DNA of 64,000 nt from Pedobacter sp. SYP-B3415 (GTDB taxonomy: Bacteria; Bacteroidota; Bacteroidia; Sphingobacteriales; Sphingobacteriaceae), in assembly GCF_004138205.1 (NCBI RefSeq), contig NZ_RXNQ01000035.1:186001-250000 (forward strand), written 5' to 3'. Below are positions 38,505 to 48,914 of this stretch, one piece after another. The notes below the pieces were generated by a model. That model was not told where the DNA came from. It did no database searches and saw only the letters and a program-made list of their open reading frames with translations. The first letter of the stretch is position 1; each line of letters opens with the position of its first letter. Made by a program: the position numbers and the translations under genes.

Positions 38505-40832
38505 ATGAAAAAGATCCTTCAACTTACCTTCCTCTCCCTGTTTTTCTGCCTGGCTGCTGCTGCGCAGGATTTTACCAGACTCGTCGATCCCCGAATCGGA
38601 ACGGCCCACTCCCGCTGGTTTTTCTTTACTCCCGGTTCAGCGCCTTTCGGCATGGCCAAACCCGGTCCGTCTACAAATGGAAGTTACGGAAATGAGCAGG
38701 GCTGGGAGGCTGTCGGTTACGACGAAAGACACACCTCGATCGAAGGTTTTGCAAACTTTCATGAGTTCCAGGTAGGCGGTGTGGTGTTTGCTCCCAGCAC
38801 GGGCGCTGTAAAAACCGTTCCGGGAAAACTGGACGACGTACAGGGCGGATACCGCTCTGATTTTGACCGGAAGGAGGAACACGCCCGCGCAGGGTATTAC
38901 AGCGTCCGGCTCAAAAAATACAACATTAAAGCAGAGCTTACCGCTACGCCGCGGGTTGCCTTTCACCGCTATACCTTTCCGCAAAGCAGGCAGGCGAATA
39001 TCCTGTTTGACATCGGGAATAAACAGGGTGAGAGCGGTCCTGTAAAAGATGCGCAGGTTCGCCTTATGCCAGATGGCCGGATCGAGGGATATGTGATCAC
39101 GCAGCCGGTATACGTACAGAAATATCAGCCGGGCGCCGAAGTGGCCATGTATTTTTCGGCCGTTCTTAGCAAAAAACCGGTTTCGGTGGGCAGCTTCAAC
39201 GGCAGCCGGATAAACAAAAGCCAGAAAAGCGCCGCGGGCAAAGGTGCCGGCCTGTATTTAACCTTCAATACAAAGGCGAATGAACAGATCACGATCAAAG
39301 CAGGCCTCTCTTATACCTCGGTTGAAAACGCCAGAAAAAATCTGGCTGCTGAAGCAAAGACCCTGACCTTCGACCAGGCACTGAAACAATCGCAGGCAAC
39401 CTGGAACGAGGCGCTGGGCAGAATTGCCGTTAAAGGCGGGAAACGGGACGACCAGGTAAAATTTTATACCGGCCTTTATCATGCGCTTCTGGGCCGTGGC
39501 CTGGCGAGCGACGTAAATGGCGCGTACCCGCGGAATGACGGGACCGTTGGCCAGATCGCCAAAGGACCAGACGGCAAACCGCTGCATAACCACTACAATA
39601 CAGACGCGATCTGGGGCGGCTTCTGGAACCTGACGCAGCTATGGACCCTGGCTTACCCTGAGTACTATTCAGATTTTATAAAAAGCCAGCTCCTGGTGTA
39701 TAAAGACTCCGGCTGGTTGGCAGACGGAATTGCAAACAGCAAATACGTTTCCGGGGTCGGTACAAACTTCGTCAGCCTGGTCATTGCGAGCGCTTACCTG
39801 AACGGTATCAGGGATTTCGATGTGACCACAGCCTGGAATGCTGCATATAAGAATGAGATCGAAGGTAAAGACCGTCCGCGGGGCGCGGGAAAGCTGGATG
39901 TAGCCCGTTTTGTCGAGAAAGGTTATGTAGGTCAGATTGACAAGTCTGACTCTTTCGCTGAGAGCTGGCAGTTCTCGGCTTCCCACACATTGGAATATGC
40001 ATACAGTGCTTACGCTATGGCAGAATGGGCAAAGCAGCTTGGCAAAACAGCTGAGATTAAACTGTTCAACAGGCTTGCCGGCGGCTGGAAAGAAATCTTC
40101 GATGATAAGCTGAAACTGGTACGTCCCCGGTATGACAATGGCCGGTTTATCGACAATTTTGACCCTTCTGAGGTCTGGCGCGGTTTCCAGGAGGGCAATG
40201 CCTGGCAATATACATTTTATGTTCCGCAGGATCCTGAAGGACTGATAGCCAAGGTGGGAAAATCAGCGTTTAACAAACGGCTGGACAGCATTTTCACTGC
40301 CTCACAGCAGAATGGTTTCGGCGGCGGAAAAACCCTCGATGCCTTTTCAGGTCTGCGTGCACCATATAACCATGGCAACCAGCCAAACCTGCACATTTCC
40401 TGGTTATTTAACTACTCAGGCAAACCAAGCCTGACGCAGAAGTGGGTGCGCGCCATCTGCGATGAATTTTATGGTAACGATGGTATTCACGGCTACGGTT
40501 ACGGCCAGGATGAAGACCAGGGCCAGTTAGGCGCCTGGTATGTCCTTGCCGGTATGGGCTTGTTTGACGTACAAGGTATGACAAACGGAGCCGGTACAAT
40601 GGGTATCAGCACACCGCTGTTTGAGCAGGTGCAGATCCGCTTAAGCAAAAAGTATCATGGCGGAGGAACCTTTACAATTAACAGCAAAAACTTCGGTGCT
40701 GCCAACCGGTATATTTCCGGGATCCGGGCAAATGGAAAGCGGCTAAGCACACCTTTTGTCAGCATCAGCGATGTACTTAAAGGGGGAACGCTGGAACTTG
40801 ATCTTTCGCAGCAGCCGACAGACAGTCTGTAA
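38505..40832 (+). CDS. GH92 exo-alpha-mannosidase (second copy)
   Basis: A 775-residue member of GH92 with a signal peptide (cleavage near AAA-Q, residue 22). It shares with the first copy the DPRIGTAHSRWFFFTPGSAPFGM start, EGNAWQY near residue 563 and the base motif GQDEDQGQLGAW near 665. The two copies differ at many positions (for example HNHYNTDAIWGGFWNL here), so they are old paralogues, probably with different linkage specificity. It starts two bases after the transporter gene and ends the operon 66 bases before a strong terminator. Confidence 0.95.
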   Translation: MKKILQLTFLSLFFCLAAAAQDFTRLVDPRIGTAHSRWFFFTPGSAPFGMAKPGPSTNGSYGNEQGWEAVGYDERHTSIEGFANFHEFQVGGVVFAPSTGAVKTVPGKLDDVQGGYRSDFDRKEEHARAGYYSVRLKKYNIKAELTATPRVAFHRYTFPQSRQANILFDIGNKQGESGPVKDAQVRLMPDGRIEGYVITQPVYVQKYQPGAEVAMYFSAVLSKKPVSVGSFNGSRINKSQKSAAGKGAGLYLTFNTKANEQITIKAGLSYTSVENARKNLAAEAKTLTFDQALKQSQATWNEALGRIAVKGGKRDDQVKFYTGLYHALLGRGLASDVNGAYPRNDGTVGQIAKGPDGKPLHNHYNTDAIWGGFWNLTQLWTLAYPEYYSDFIKSQLLVYKDSGWLADGIANSKYVSGVGTNFVSLVIASAYLNGIRDFDVTTAWNAAYKNEIEGKDRPRGAGKLDVARFVEKGYVGQIDKSDSFAESWQFSASHTLEYAYSAYAMAEWAKQLGKTAEIKLFNRLAGGWKEIFDDKLKLVRPRYDNGRFIDNFDPSEVWRGFQEGNAWQYTFYVPQDPEGLIAKVGKSAFNKRLDSIFTASQQNGFGGGKTLDAFSGLRAPYNHGNQPNLHISWLFNYSGKPSLTQKWVRAICDEFYGNDGIHGYGYGQDEDQGQLGAWYVLAGMGLFDVQGMTNGAGTMGISTPLFEQVQIRLSKKYHGGGTFTINSKNFGAANRYISGIRANGKRLSTPFVSISDVLKGGTLELDLSQQPTDSL

Positions 40833-40898
40833 ACTGATATCTCGCGCAATGAGCTATGCAGGTGAGACGCATCTGCTTTAGCAACAGGCTTTTATCAC

Positions 40899-40942
40899 AA
40901 AAAAGGGACGACGGGCAGCATGCTGCCCGTCGTCCCTTTTTT
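40899..40942. terminator. Strong bidirectional terminator between operon and PUL
   Basis: A perfect 44-base palindrome: AAAAAAGGGACGACGGGCAG, then CATG, then its complement ending in TTTTTT. It serves the GH92 gene on the plus strand and the GH43-like gene on the minus strand. Confidence 0.93.
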
Positions 40943-40950
40943 AGACCTTC

Positions 40951-42000
40951 TTATTTATTAATCAGCAACTTTCCATTGTTCTCACTTACTTTATAAACTA
41001 CAGCGTGTTCTGTGAGACTGTTCGGCGCATGATAAGAAATTGTCAGCTGCCCCGAAAAATCGTTAAATAACATCGCATGCCCGCCATCGTCATCGTTCAG
41101 CGGTGCAGCATCGTGTAACCACGGCCCGGCTATTGTGCCGCTTGTGGAACGCGATAAGCCGATAGCATATTTGCCTGTTTTTGTAAAGCTTGACCAGGTC
41201 ATGAGCAACTCACCATTTTTTGCCCTGTATATAAAGGGCGCATCACTGACATAACCAACTTTGCTGCCATATGTAATTGTGCCCGTCCAGCCGGCCTGAC
41301 CTGCGCTGAACAACACGACCGGCTCTCCAGATGCGTTTTTAAGATCTTCACTAAGGCGCTGGGCAACCACTTGTCCGTCGGTAACCTCCAGCCACTCCCG
41401 GCAATAGAGAATCCAGGGTTTATTTTCATCGTCAATGTATAAAGAGCCGTCTAAGGCCATCCAGTCTGCCGGCGTCACGGCCTGGTTTACCAGTGGCTGA
41501 AATGGCCCGCCGGGTTTGTCGCTTATCAGTACCGATGTACCGCGTTTCGCAGTACTACCCGAAAACGTGGCAAAGATGTAGTACTTTCCTTTATAGAAAT
41601 AGGTGTCTGGCGCCCAAAAATCGCTTTTTCCCCAAAAGTCAGATCCGGGTGTAAATGAAGACCCGTCATCACGCCAGTTCAAGAGATCCTTGCTGCTATA
41701 TGTTTTAAAGCCACTGCCCGTGCTAACGTTTAGATAGTAGGCTTTCGAGGCCTCATCCTTCAGAATGAACGGGTCACGAACCCGCAGTCGCTGTACAGGG
41801 ATAGGATAATTTGCCAGGTCGCTGGCCGGAGGCGGCGGAGGCGTATCGCCGGGACCGGTTTTCGTACAAGCCATATACACCAGGAGCACAAAAAGGGCAA
41901 GTGCGGCAAGCAATACAGGGACAAAAAGCCTTGGCAGGGCCCTTATTGCGGCTGGTTTATACGCAGCGGTCAGCGCTATTGATTTTGATTGTTGTTTCAT
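40951..42000 (-). CDS. GH43-like glycosidase lipoprotein
   Basis: A 349-residue protein with a long N-terminal region, one hydrophobic segment (about 27-43) ending at a possible lipobox Cys (VYMAC), then a proline-rich linker and a five-bladed beta-propeller domain. GH43 features are RDPFIL near residue 74, LDGSLYIDD near 185 and SDAPFIY near 255, positions expected for the base, the pKa modulator and the acid. Its substrate is unknown. Last gene of the susCD-like locus, about 117 bases after the SusD gene. Confidence 0.75.
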   Translation of the reverse strand: MKQQSKSIALTAAYKPAAIRALPRLFVPVLLAALALFVLLVYMACTKTGPGDTPPPPPASDLANYPIPVQRLRVRDPFILKDEASKAYYLNVSTGSGFKTYSSKDLLNWRDDGSSFTPGSDFWGKSDFWAPDTYFYKGKYYIFATFSGSTAKRGTSVLISDKPGGPFQPLVNQAVTPADWMALDGSLYIDDENKPWILYCREWLEVTDGQVVAQRLSEDLKNASGEPVVLFSAGQAGWTGTITYGSKVGYVSDAPFIYRAKNGELLMTWSSFTKTGKYAIGLSRSTSGTIAGPWLHDAAPLNDDDGGHAMLFNDFSGQLTISYHAPNSLTEHAVVYKVSENNGKLLINK

Positions 42001-42117
42001 ATACTTTTCTATGATTGACGGATGTCAGGTTGTTTGTACGTATGCCTGGTAATACTGCTGCCTTTCCCTCTGGAAGAAACAAGCTTGTTAACCGACAAAA
42101 TGGGGTGCAGACATGTC

Positions 42118-43587
42118 TTAGTTATAGCCGGGATTTTGTATCAGATTTGGATTTTCCACAATACGCGAACGGGGAATTGGGAAGAGCAGATTCGTCTCGC
42201 TGAAACTTGTTGCGTGCTGTTTGCCGACCTCAACGTATTTTCCCATCCTGATTAAGTCCTCGCGCCGTTTACCCTCGTACCAGAACTCCCAGCCCCGCTC
42301 CTTCAGGAGGTGGTTTCTTAAGCTCTCTTTTGATGGAAAATCTGCAAGCTTTAATTCATTCGGAGAGCCAGCGTAGTTATCAAAGGCACGCCGGCGCACA
42401 TCATTGATCAGGCCAACAGACTCTGCGTTCGGTCCGTTCAGTTCATTTAATGCTTCTGCCTTAAATAGCAGCACTTCAGCGTAGCGGTCAAGTACTTTGT
42501 CATTCCCTGACCAGATACCGAATGCGCGCGGATCTATACCATACTTCAGCGGAAGCGCACCGATGTCGCCGTTTGTGCGCAGGTTTACGGTTTGTCCCGA
42601 CTTACTCGTATACTCAGCAAGGGCCAGTCGCCGGCGCTTGTCCTGAGGATTGAAAGAGTCGTAAAAGGCCCAGGGCATGCGGTGACCGTTCCAACCATCA
42701 AGCGCATTGCCTGAAGGTGAGCGAAAATCGCCTGGCAGAATATTCACGTAACTGTGGCTGCCGAATTCTTCCAGCGGCTCGCTGACTACGACAAAGATCA
42801 GTTCCTTATTTTTTTCATTCTGCGCAGAAAAAATGCTTTCGTAATTGTTCTGCAGGCTGTAGTAACCGAGACCGATGATCTGGTTTGCCGTTGTCAGTGC
42901 ACTTTGCCAGTCTTTTTTATGCATGTAGAACTTCAGCAGATAATGTAGGGCTGCGCCTTTTGTCACCCTGCCATATTCTAGCTGCTCGACCGGCAGATTG
43001 TCTGCGGCACTTTTCAGTTCGTTAACGATAAAAGCCTCCACCTGCTGACTTTCGGGCCGGGCGGGCTTGTAATCAGGATCCGGGTACAAGGCCTTGTCGT
43101 ATTCCAGGATAAGAGGAAGCGGACCGTACAGCCGCCACATATCGTATACAAAGAATGCGCGAAGTGCGCGCACCTGTGCCATATACCCACTTTTTGCAGC
43201 CGCATCAACCGGCGACTCTTCCATCCTGGCGAGTGCATACGTTGCCCGGGTCACGGCCGGATTCAGCCAGTTGTAAAACTGGATTGCCATGGCATCATTT
43301 ACGTTCCAATTACCATTCAGGAAGTTTGTCCAGGCCCACGTTGTTGTCCATTCGCCGGTGGCGACTTCATCCATTACAAACGAACTGCCGTCGCTGAACA
43401 TGTATGGTGCCCAGCCGCCGAGTCTAAGCTCATGGTAGATCGTAGTTGTTGCCACCTCCAGATCCTGCCTGGTTTTATAAAAGTTTTCGCTGTTAATGGT
43501 ACCCGGCAACTCAGGGTCCAGCCCTTTTTCGCAGCCGCCAAACGCTAACATAGTCAGCAGCAATAAAGATTTTATAATTGTTTTCAT
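42118..43587 (-). CDS. SusD/RagB outer-membrane glycan-binding lipoprotein
   Basis: A 489-residue surface lipoprotein. The signal peptide ends at the lipobox GGC (residue 19). The SusD fold shows in the N-terminal segment ENFYKTRQDLEVATTTIYHELRL, the central tetratricopeptide-like helices (ALRAFFVYDMWRLYGPLPL) and the C-terminal RRREDLIRMGKY and FPIPRSRIVENPNLIQNPGY, all standard for the family. It forms the lid of the SusC pore. It lies 10 bases after the SusC gene. Confidence 0.96.
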   Translation of the reverse strand: MKTIIKSLLLLTMLAFGGCEKGLDPELPGTINSENFYKTRQDLEVATTTIYHELRLGGWAPYMFSDGSSFVMDEVATGEWTTTWAWTNFLNGNWNVNDAMAIQFYNWLNPAVTRATYALARMEESPVDAAAKSGYMAQVRALRAFFVYDMWRLYGPLPLILEYDKALYPDPDYKPARPESQQVEAFIVNELKSAADNLPVEQLEYGRVTKGAALHYLLKFYMHKKDWQSALTTANQIIGLGYYSLQNNYESIFSAQNEKNKELIFVVVSEPLEEFGSHSYVNILPGDFRSPSGNALDGWNGHRMPWAFYDSFNPQDKRRRLALAEYTSKSGQTVNLRTNGDIGALPLKYGIDPRAFGIWSGNDKVLDRYAEVLLFKAEALNELNGPNAESVGLINDVRRRAFDNYAGSPNELKLADFPSKESLRNHLLKERGWEFWYEGKRREDLIRMGKYVEVGKQHATSFSETNLLFPIPRSRIVENPNLIQNPGYN

Positions 43588-43597
43588 CTGATTCCTT

Positions 43598-46500
43598 TTA
43601 AAATTTTACATCAAGACCCAGCGAGAAAGTGCGCTGTTGCGGATAGGTAGCGCGATCATTCTCAGACTCGGGATCCAGGCCCTTGTACCTTGTCAGCGTG
43701 AAAAGATTTTGTGCCCCGGCAAAGAGGCGCGCACCTTTTAGCCAATTCACTTTGATTGCAGAGCTTGCGAAATTATAGCCCAAAGTCAGGCTTCTGAGCC
43801 TCAGGTACGAAGCCTTTTCCCAATAGGGCGATCCGTAACTATCATAACTGTTTACTTCGCCGCTGGGCATATCCGTATTTGGATTGGTTGAAGTCCAGCG
43901 GTTCTGGACTTCCCGAAGGAAATTATAATTCGAGCGGAAAAGCTGGGTACCATAACTTCCGTAAACACTGTGTTCCATGCGGGTAGATGCCCATTTCAAA
44001 CCGCCTACCGAAGCATAAAGAAAGACATTAAGATCAAATGCCTTGTACGAGAAAGCGTTGTTCATCCCCATAGAAAAACGAGGTGCGCGCGTACCCAGAA
44101 ACACCACGTCTGCCTGGTTGATCTTGCCATCCGGTATGCCGGTAAGTTTCCCGTCGGCACCCAGCCCGTTGATATCCCTGTATTTTTGCTGTCCGGGAAG
44201 GAGACCGGGCATAGTCGGTGTACTTTCTCCTGCCTGCTTGATGCCATCGGCGACAAAACCAAAAACAGCAGTCAGCGGATCGTTATCGCCTTGGTAGGCT
44301 TGCAGGATCACCTTTGGGTCCCGCGCTTTCCACCTGTCAGAAAACGAGGTGAAGGTAACGAGTGTGTTCCACTGAAAAGGACCGGTAAAGTTTGATGAAT
44401 TCAGTGTAACCTCTACACCTCGGCCGCGTGTAGAGCCAATGTTCCATGGAACGTTACTAACAACTGAACTTTGAGGCAACGCACGGTAACTCAGCAGGTC
44501 TGAGACATTTTTATAATAAAGCTCGATTGCACCTGTTAACCGGTTTTTGAAAAAACCGAAATCAATACCGAGGTTGTAGGCGGTTGTACTCTCCCACTTC
44601 AGGTTTGGGTTGCCCAGTTTTGACAGACTTACACCATTGCTCAGATTGCCGTTGAAATAATAATTCCTTCCATTGAACCCATAAAACTCAGAAGCCGCGC
44701 TGTTGGAGATATTTTCGTTACCTACCTTACCCACACTGAGACGAAGTTTTAAATCAGATACCATTTGCGTGTTTTTAAGGAAAGGCTCTTCTATCAGCCG
44801 CCAGGCAAAAGCTCCCGAGGGGAAGAAGGCATAACGGTTGTTCTTGCCAAAACGGTCACTGCCGTCTACCCGGGCAGAGAAAGTAAAGAGGTATTTGCTT
44901 TTGAAACCGTATTGCAGGCGCGTAAAGTAAGAAGCGAGAATGTGCCTGTCACGATATGAGCTGACAACCGGGCGTTGCGCACCCGCTCCGAGTGCGTCAT
45001 AAAGCAGCGCATCTGAGGCGAAATTCTGTGCCCTGGCCGCAGACCCGCTGCCATGATAAGCCTGATAAGAATAACCGATAACGCCCTGCACATTGTGAAT
45101 TCCCGCCAGATCCTTTTTGAAGTTGAGCGTCAGGTCAGAAACGTAGTCATTGCGCTCGGCACGATTGATGTCTGCCTCGCCATTTACCTGGCTGCCATAA
45201 CGGCTTGTTTTCGGATAATAGCTTTGCCGCAGGCTCGTTCTGATGTCGCCGCCAACATTTAGTTTCAACCAGACATCAGGCGTAAAGTATACATTGGTAA
45301 ATACGTTGGCCAGCATCCGTTTTATATCTGTATTGTCGGTTATCTCAAGATATGACAAGGGGTGTCCGAGCAGCGGCTGGTTCGGATCCTCGATCCACTT
45401 GTTGCTGGCCGGATCACGCGAAGGTGTTATCGTCGGACTGTAATTCAGCGCCGCTTCGATGATTCCTGCATCGGCATCCCGGCCATCGCCCAGCTGGGAA
45501 TTTTGCGATTGGGTTAACGCCCCGGTCAATGAGGTACCGTATTCCCACCACTTTGTAATCTTTTGGTCCAGATTAAGCCGGAAAGAATAGCGATCCATGC
45601 CGGAACCGCGGATGATCCCGTCCTGTCCGAAATAATTAGCCGAAAAAAGCGCCCGTGTGTTGTCATTTCCCCGGCTCACCTGCAGGTTGTGCTGGTTGAT
45701 CTTTCCGGTTTGCGTAATCAGGTCATACCAGTTGGTACCCGCGCCCGCCGACTCTATAGCAGCCTGTGAGTTACGTGGTATGAATGCAGGAACAGCAGCC
45801 GGACTCGTTGTGCCGTATGGGACAATTTTATTTTGAATGAGATAAAGTTCGTAGAGATATCTATTCTGTTCAACCATAAATTCGCTGGCATTAAGCAGTT
45901 CGGGTGCCCGGGCTATCTGCTGTACCGATGTATTCAGGTTGTATTCGATGTTTGAACCCTGTTTGCCGCGTTTGGTGGTAATCAGAATAACCCCGTTGCT
46001 TCCGCGGGCACCGTAGATCGCTGTGGCAGATGCGTCTTTCAGTATCTCAATCGATGCAATATCATTTGGATTAATATCATTCAAAGCCCCGCGGCTGCCG
46101 TTATTGTATTTATTGCCGCTGCCCGGTTCTACCGGATCATAGATCACGGGGAATCCGTCAATTACCACAAGCGGACCGTTTCCGGCTCCTGTCGAGGTAG
46201 CGCCGCGAATATTAACAATCGTGCCTCCTCCCGGCTGAGAGCTGTTAACAACGCTGAGACCGGCCGCCTGCCCCTGCAGCATCTGGTCAATAGATGGTTG
46301 TGCAGTCTTATCGATTATTTCGGGCTTAATACTTACGATCGCTGCGTTTACATCGCTGCGTTTCTGTGTACCATAACCAAGCACCACAACTTCTTCCATG
46401 AGTTGTGTCTGTGCTTTAAGCGTTACGTTCAGGCTTCCAACGGCAGGCACCGCCATTTCCTCGGTCTGGTGACCTACAAAACTGAACACGAGGGTACCGC

Positions 46501-47011
46501 CGGCTGCCGGCAGTTCGATCGTAAATGTTCCGTTCTGGCCTGTTGATGTGGCCTTCTTGCTTTCACGGTGAACAACATTTACACCGCTCATGGCTTCACC
46601 ACGCTCGCTGACCACCCGCCCCGAAACCCGGAACTGGCGTGGCTTTTCATAATCGCCGGCGCGTTTTATGAAGATGCTGCGATCTTTGATTGTAAAAGAT
46701 AGCCGCTGGTCTGCCAGGACCGATCTTAATACCCTTTCGACCGGCTGGTTGGTAAAGTCGGCCTTGATGATACGGGCCGGGCGCAAAAGTGAGGCATCGC
46801 ACAACACATCGAAGCCGCATTGTTTGTGGATTTCGCGAAACAAACGCTCCAGGGTAACTTCTTTCTGAAGGGTAAGGGTCTGGCTATAACTTTTTGCACT
46901 CACGTGCAGAAAGCTTGCGATCAATAAAACGAGTACCAGTTTCATCATCAGCAATAATCTGAGGGGCATGCACAGGCGAACCGCCGGGAACCCCGGTAAA
47001 GAAAATTTCAT
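43598..47011 (-). CDS. SusC/RagA TonB-dependent transporter with STN domain
   Basis: An 1137-residue outer-membrane transporter. The order is signal peptide (residues 1-40), STN (secretin/TonB N-terminal) domain (about 42-105), carboxypeptidase-D-like regulatory domain (about 118-200), TonB box and plug (EEVVVLGYGTQKRSDV near 208), and a beta barrel. ILITTKRGKQGSN and QAAGLSVVNSSQPGGG are diagnostic plug segments. The STN domain links it to the FecR and ECF sigma factor genes upstream: substrate binding should release the sigma factor. The start at 47009-47011 (MKFSLPGF) is preferred over upstream codons. Confidence 0.95.
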   Translation of the reverse strand: MKFSLPGFPAVRLCMPLRLLLMMKLVLVLLIASFLHVSAKSYSQTLTLQKEVTLERLFREIHKQCGFDVLCDASLLRPARIIKADFTNQPVERVLRSVLADQRLSFTIKDRSIFIKRAGDYEKPRQFRVSGRVVSERGEAMSGVNVVHRESKKATSTGQNGTFTIELPAAGGTLVFSFVGHQTEEMAVPAVGSLNVTLKAQTQLMEEVVVLGYGTQKRSDVNAAIVSIKPEIIDKTAQPSIDQMLQGQAAGLSVVNSSQPGGGTIVNIRGATSTGAGNGPLVVIDGFPVIYDPVEPGSGNKYNNGSRGALNDINPNDIASIEILKDASATAIYGARGSNGVILITTKRGKQGSNIEYNLNTSVQQIARAPELLNASEFMVEQNRYLYELYLIQNKIVPYGTTSPAAVPAFIPRNSQAAIESAGAGTNWYDLITQTGKINQHNLQVSRGNDNTRALFSANYFGQDGIIRGSGMDRYSFRLNLDQKITKWWEYGTSLTGALTQSQNSQLGDGRDADAGIIEAALNYSPTITPSRDPASNKWIEDPNQPLLGHPLSYLEITDNTDIKRMLANVFTNVYFTPDVWLKLNVGGDIRTSLRQSYYPKTSRYGSQVNGEADINRAERNDYVSDLTLNFKKDLAGIHNVQGVIGYSYQAYHGSGSAARAQNFASDALLYDALGAGAQRPVVSSYRDRHILASYFTRLQYGFKSKYLFTFSARVDGSDRFGKNNRYAFFPSGAFAWRLIEEPFLKNTQMVSDLKLRLSVGKVGNENISNSAASEFYGFNGRNYYFNGNLSNGVSLSKLGNPNLKWESTTAYNLGIDFGFFKNRLTGAIELYYKNVSDLLSYRALPQSSVVSNVPWNIGSTRGRGVEVTLNSSNFTGPFQWNTLVTFTSFSDRWKARDPKVILQAYQGDNDPLTAVFGFVADGIKQAGESTPTMPGLLPGQQKYRDINGLGADGKLTGIPDGKINQADVVFLGTRAPRFSMGMNNAFSYKAFDLNVFLYASVGGLKWASTRMEHSVYGSYGTQLFRSNYNFLREVQNRWTSTNPNTDMPSGEVNSYDSYGSPYWEKASYLRLRSLTLGYNFASSAIKVNWLKGARLFAGAQNLFTLTRYKGLDPESENDRATYPQQRTFSLGLDVKF

Positions 47012-47135
47012 ACATTTGAAATGTTTGGGTTTATATCTGTCTTGGTTAGAAAGCTTTGGCAATGGGACCCGGACGTGTACCGGGAGTGTCGTAACCACTT
47101 CCGGTTTTTTTTCAGGTGCCCGCTAGGTTGTATAA

Positions 47136-48269
47136 TTACGGCATGACGGTCACCCTCCTTCCTTCGATTTCAAAGCGTACCAGCCCGGTCATTTCCAGTT
47201 TACTCAGTACCTCAGAGATATTTGCTGAACGCGATATGGTTGCCCAGAGCGCTTTGTCCGACAGATCACCCCGGTAAATGATCTCCACATCATACCATCT
47301 GCTGATCTGATCCATAATTGTTTTAATGTCTTCATTCACAAAAAGAAAATAGCCGTTTTTCCATGCCAGTGCCTGCTCGGTATCTGCAGCTGAGACCTGC
47401 AAGCCGGGTCTGCCATGCCGGAAGACAGCCTGTTCGCCGGGTTTTAATACTGCTTTCCCTCCGGCAGCTACGCTGATCGAACCTTCAAGCAGTACCGCTG
47501 AAGATTCCTGAGACTGGTCGTAAGCACTCATGTTGAACTGCGTGCCTAAAACCTCGACGCGCATATTGCGCGACAGGACGCGAAACGGCTTATGTTTATT
47601 TTTGCTCACCTCGAAATACGCCTCGCCGGTTAACACCACTTCCCGGCTCTGCCCATTGAAGGCGACGGGAAACCGAAGCGATGATTCTGAATTTAGCCAG
47701 ACGCGTGTTCCATCAGAAAGTCTGACCTGGTATTGACCACCGCGAGGTGTTCGAAGGGTATTGTACCCTGCATTGTTACGCCGGTCAGGCTGCAGCTCAT
47801 AGATAAGCTGCCCCGCTGCTGATTTTCGAATCCGAACCCCTGCCTGTGCAGCGAGATATCCGCCTGATTCATGCTGCAGTGATACTTCCCTGCCGTTTTC
47901 CAGGACAAGTGTGGCCTGGTTGCCGCCTGAAGGAACGTCATTTTTGTATCGTTCGTTTTTGACCTTGCTGATGGGGAGCTCTTCATCTGGCGACGCTCTT
48001 AAGAAAACCAGGGCGATCAGGACCAGTGCAGCCGCTGCACCTGCGCCATACCAAAACAGGTTGGGTAGTTTTCGCGGTTCCGGCTTCATCTGCGAGGCGA
48101 TGGAGCGAAACATCCTGTGCTCTACCTCGGCGGCGGTTTCATCAGACGGCCATTCTGCCTGGCGCGAAGCCTCCTCCCTGTACCATTCGAAAAGTCGCTG
48201 TGTTTCCTGCTCGGTAATTGAGCCATTAAAATAACGCTCAATAAGTTCTTCTGCTTCCTGATCAGACAT
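47136..48269 (-). CDS. FecR-family anti-sigma regulator
   Basis: A 377-residue inner-membrane protein. The N-terminal cytoplasmic part (about 1-75) holds ELIERYFNGSITEQETQRLFEWY, then a membrane helix near 78-95, then the periplasmic FecR domain (about 165-260: GGQYQVRLSDGTRVWLNSESSLRFP) and a C-terminal DUF4974-like domain (about 305-377). It should relay the signal from the STN domain of the SusC protein to the sigma factor. Confidence 0.95.
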   Translation of the reverse strand: MSDQEAEELIERYFNGSITEQETQRLFEWYREEASRQAEWPSDETAAEVEHRMFRSIASQMKPEPRKLPNLFWYGAGAAAALVLIALVFLRASPDEELPISKVKNERYKNDVPSGGNQATLVLENGREVSLQHESGGYLAAQAGVRIRKSAAGQLIYELQPDRRNNAGYNTLRTPRGGQYQVRLSDGTRVWLNSESSLRFPVAFNGQSREVVLTGEAYFEVSKNKHKPFRVLSRNMRVEVLGTQFNMSAYDQSQESSAVLLEGSISVAAGGKAVLKPGEQAVFRHGRPGLQVSAADTEQALAWKNGYFLFVNEDIKTIMDQISRWYDVEIIYRGDLSDKALWATISRSANISEVLSKLEMTGLVRFEIEGRRVTVMP

Positions 48270-48338
48270 ATCCGGTTTGTTGGTTTTATGGTATGTACCA
48301 CAACCCCGGCTGTTACCCTTAGTCGGCAGTCAGTTTTT

Positions 48339-48914
48339 TTATCCGGCAAGGAGGGCCGCCAGCAAAAGCAGACCCGATTGCTTAAGTTTTAACCGGAGCG
48401 TTTTAAGTCCTTTACTCAGATGTGCCTCTACTGTTTTCTCGGCAATACCTAACTTTTCGGAAATTTCGCGGTTGCTTAACCCATCTTCGCGACTCAACCT
48501 GAAAACCAGCCTGCATTTCTCAGGCAGCTGTTCTACCATACCATCTATGTATTCTTTCAGGAACCTGGCAAAAATCTCGTCTTCACCGTCGGCAATTATG
48601 CCCGGGTTAACCTTATCGGCTTCAATTTTCCGGCGCCGCCCCCGCCGCTGAACAAAACGAAAAACAGAAAAGCGAATTGCTGTTGCCAGATAAGGTCCCA
48701 GCTCGCGGATGTCCACCTCCGCCCGGCGGTTCCAAAGCATAACAAAAACGTCCTGCACCAGCTCTTCTGCGGTTTCTTTTTCCCGGGTATGGTTATAGGC
48801 AATTGCAAGCAGATGTTTCCAGTACCGCCCGTAAATTTCGGCAAATGCCATCCGGTCACCCGTTCGAAGGTGTGTAACCAGTTTTGAATCAGCATATGCA
48901 GATAAGGAAGGCAT
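48339..48914 (-). CDS. ECF RNA polymerase sigma-70 factor
   Basis: A 191-residue sigma factor with region 2 (about 22-90: FAEIYGRYWKHLLAIAYNHTREKETAEELVQDVFVMLW) and region 4 (about 125-180, helix-turn-helix NREISEKLGIAEKTVEAHLSKGLKTLR). It is the regulator of the adjacent FecR/SusC/SusD locus by analogy with FecI. It starts 200 bases from the divergent GH20 gene, which could also be under its control. Confidence 0.95.
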   Translation of the reverse strand: MPSLSAYADSKLVTHLRTGDRMAFAEIYGRYWKHLLAIAYNHTREKETAEELVQDVFVMLWNRRAEVDIRELGPYLATAIRFSVFRFVQRRGRRRKIEADKVNPGIIADGEDEIFARFLKEYIDGMVEQLPEKCRLVFRLSREDGLSNREISEKLGIAEKTVEAHLSKGLKTLRLKLKQSGLLLLAALLAG

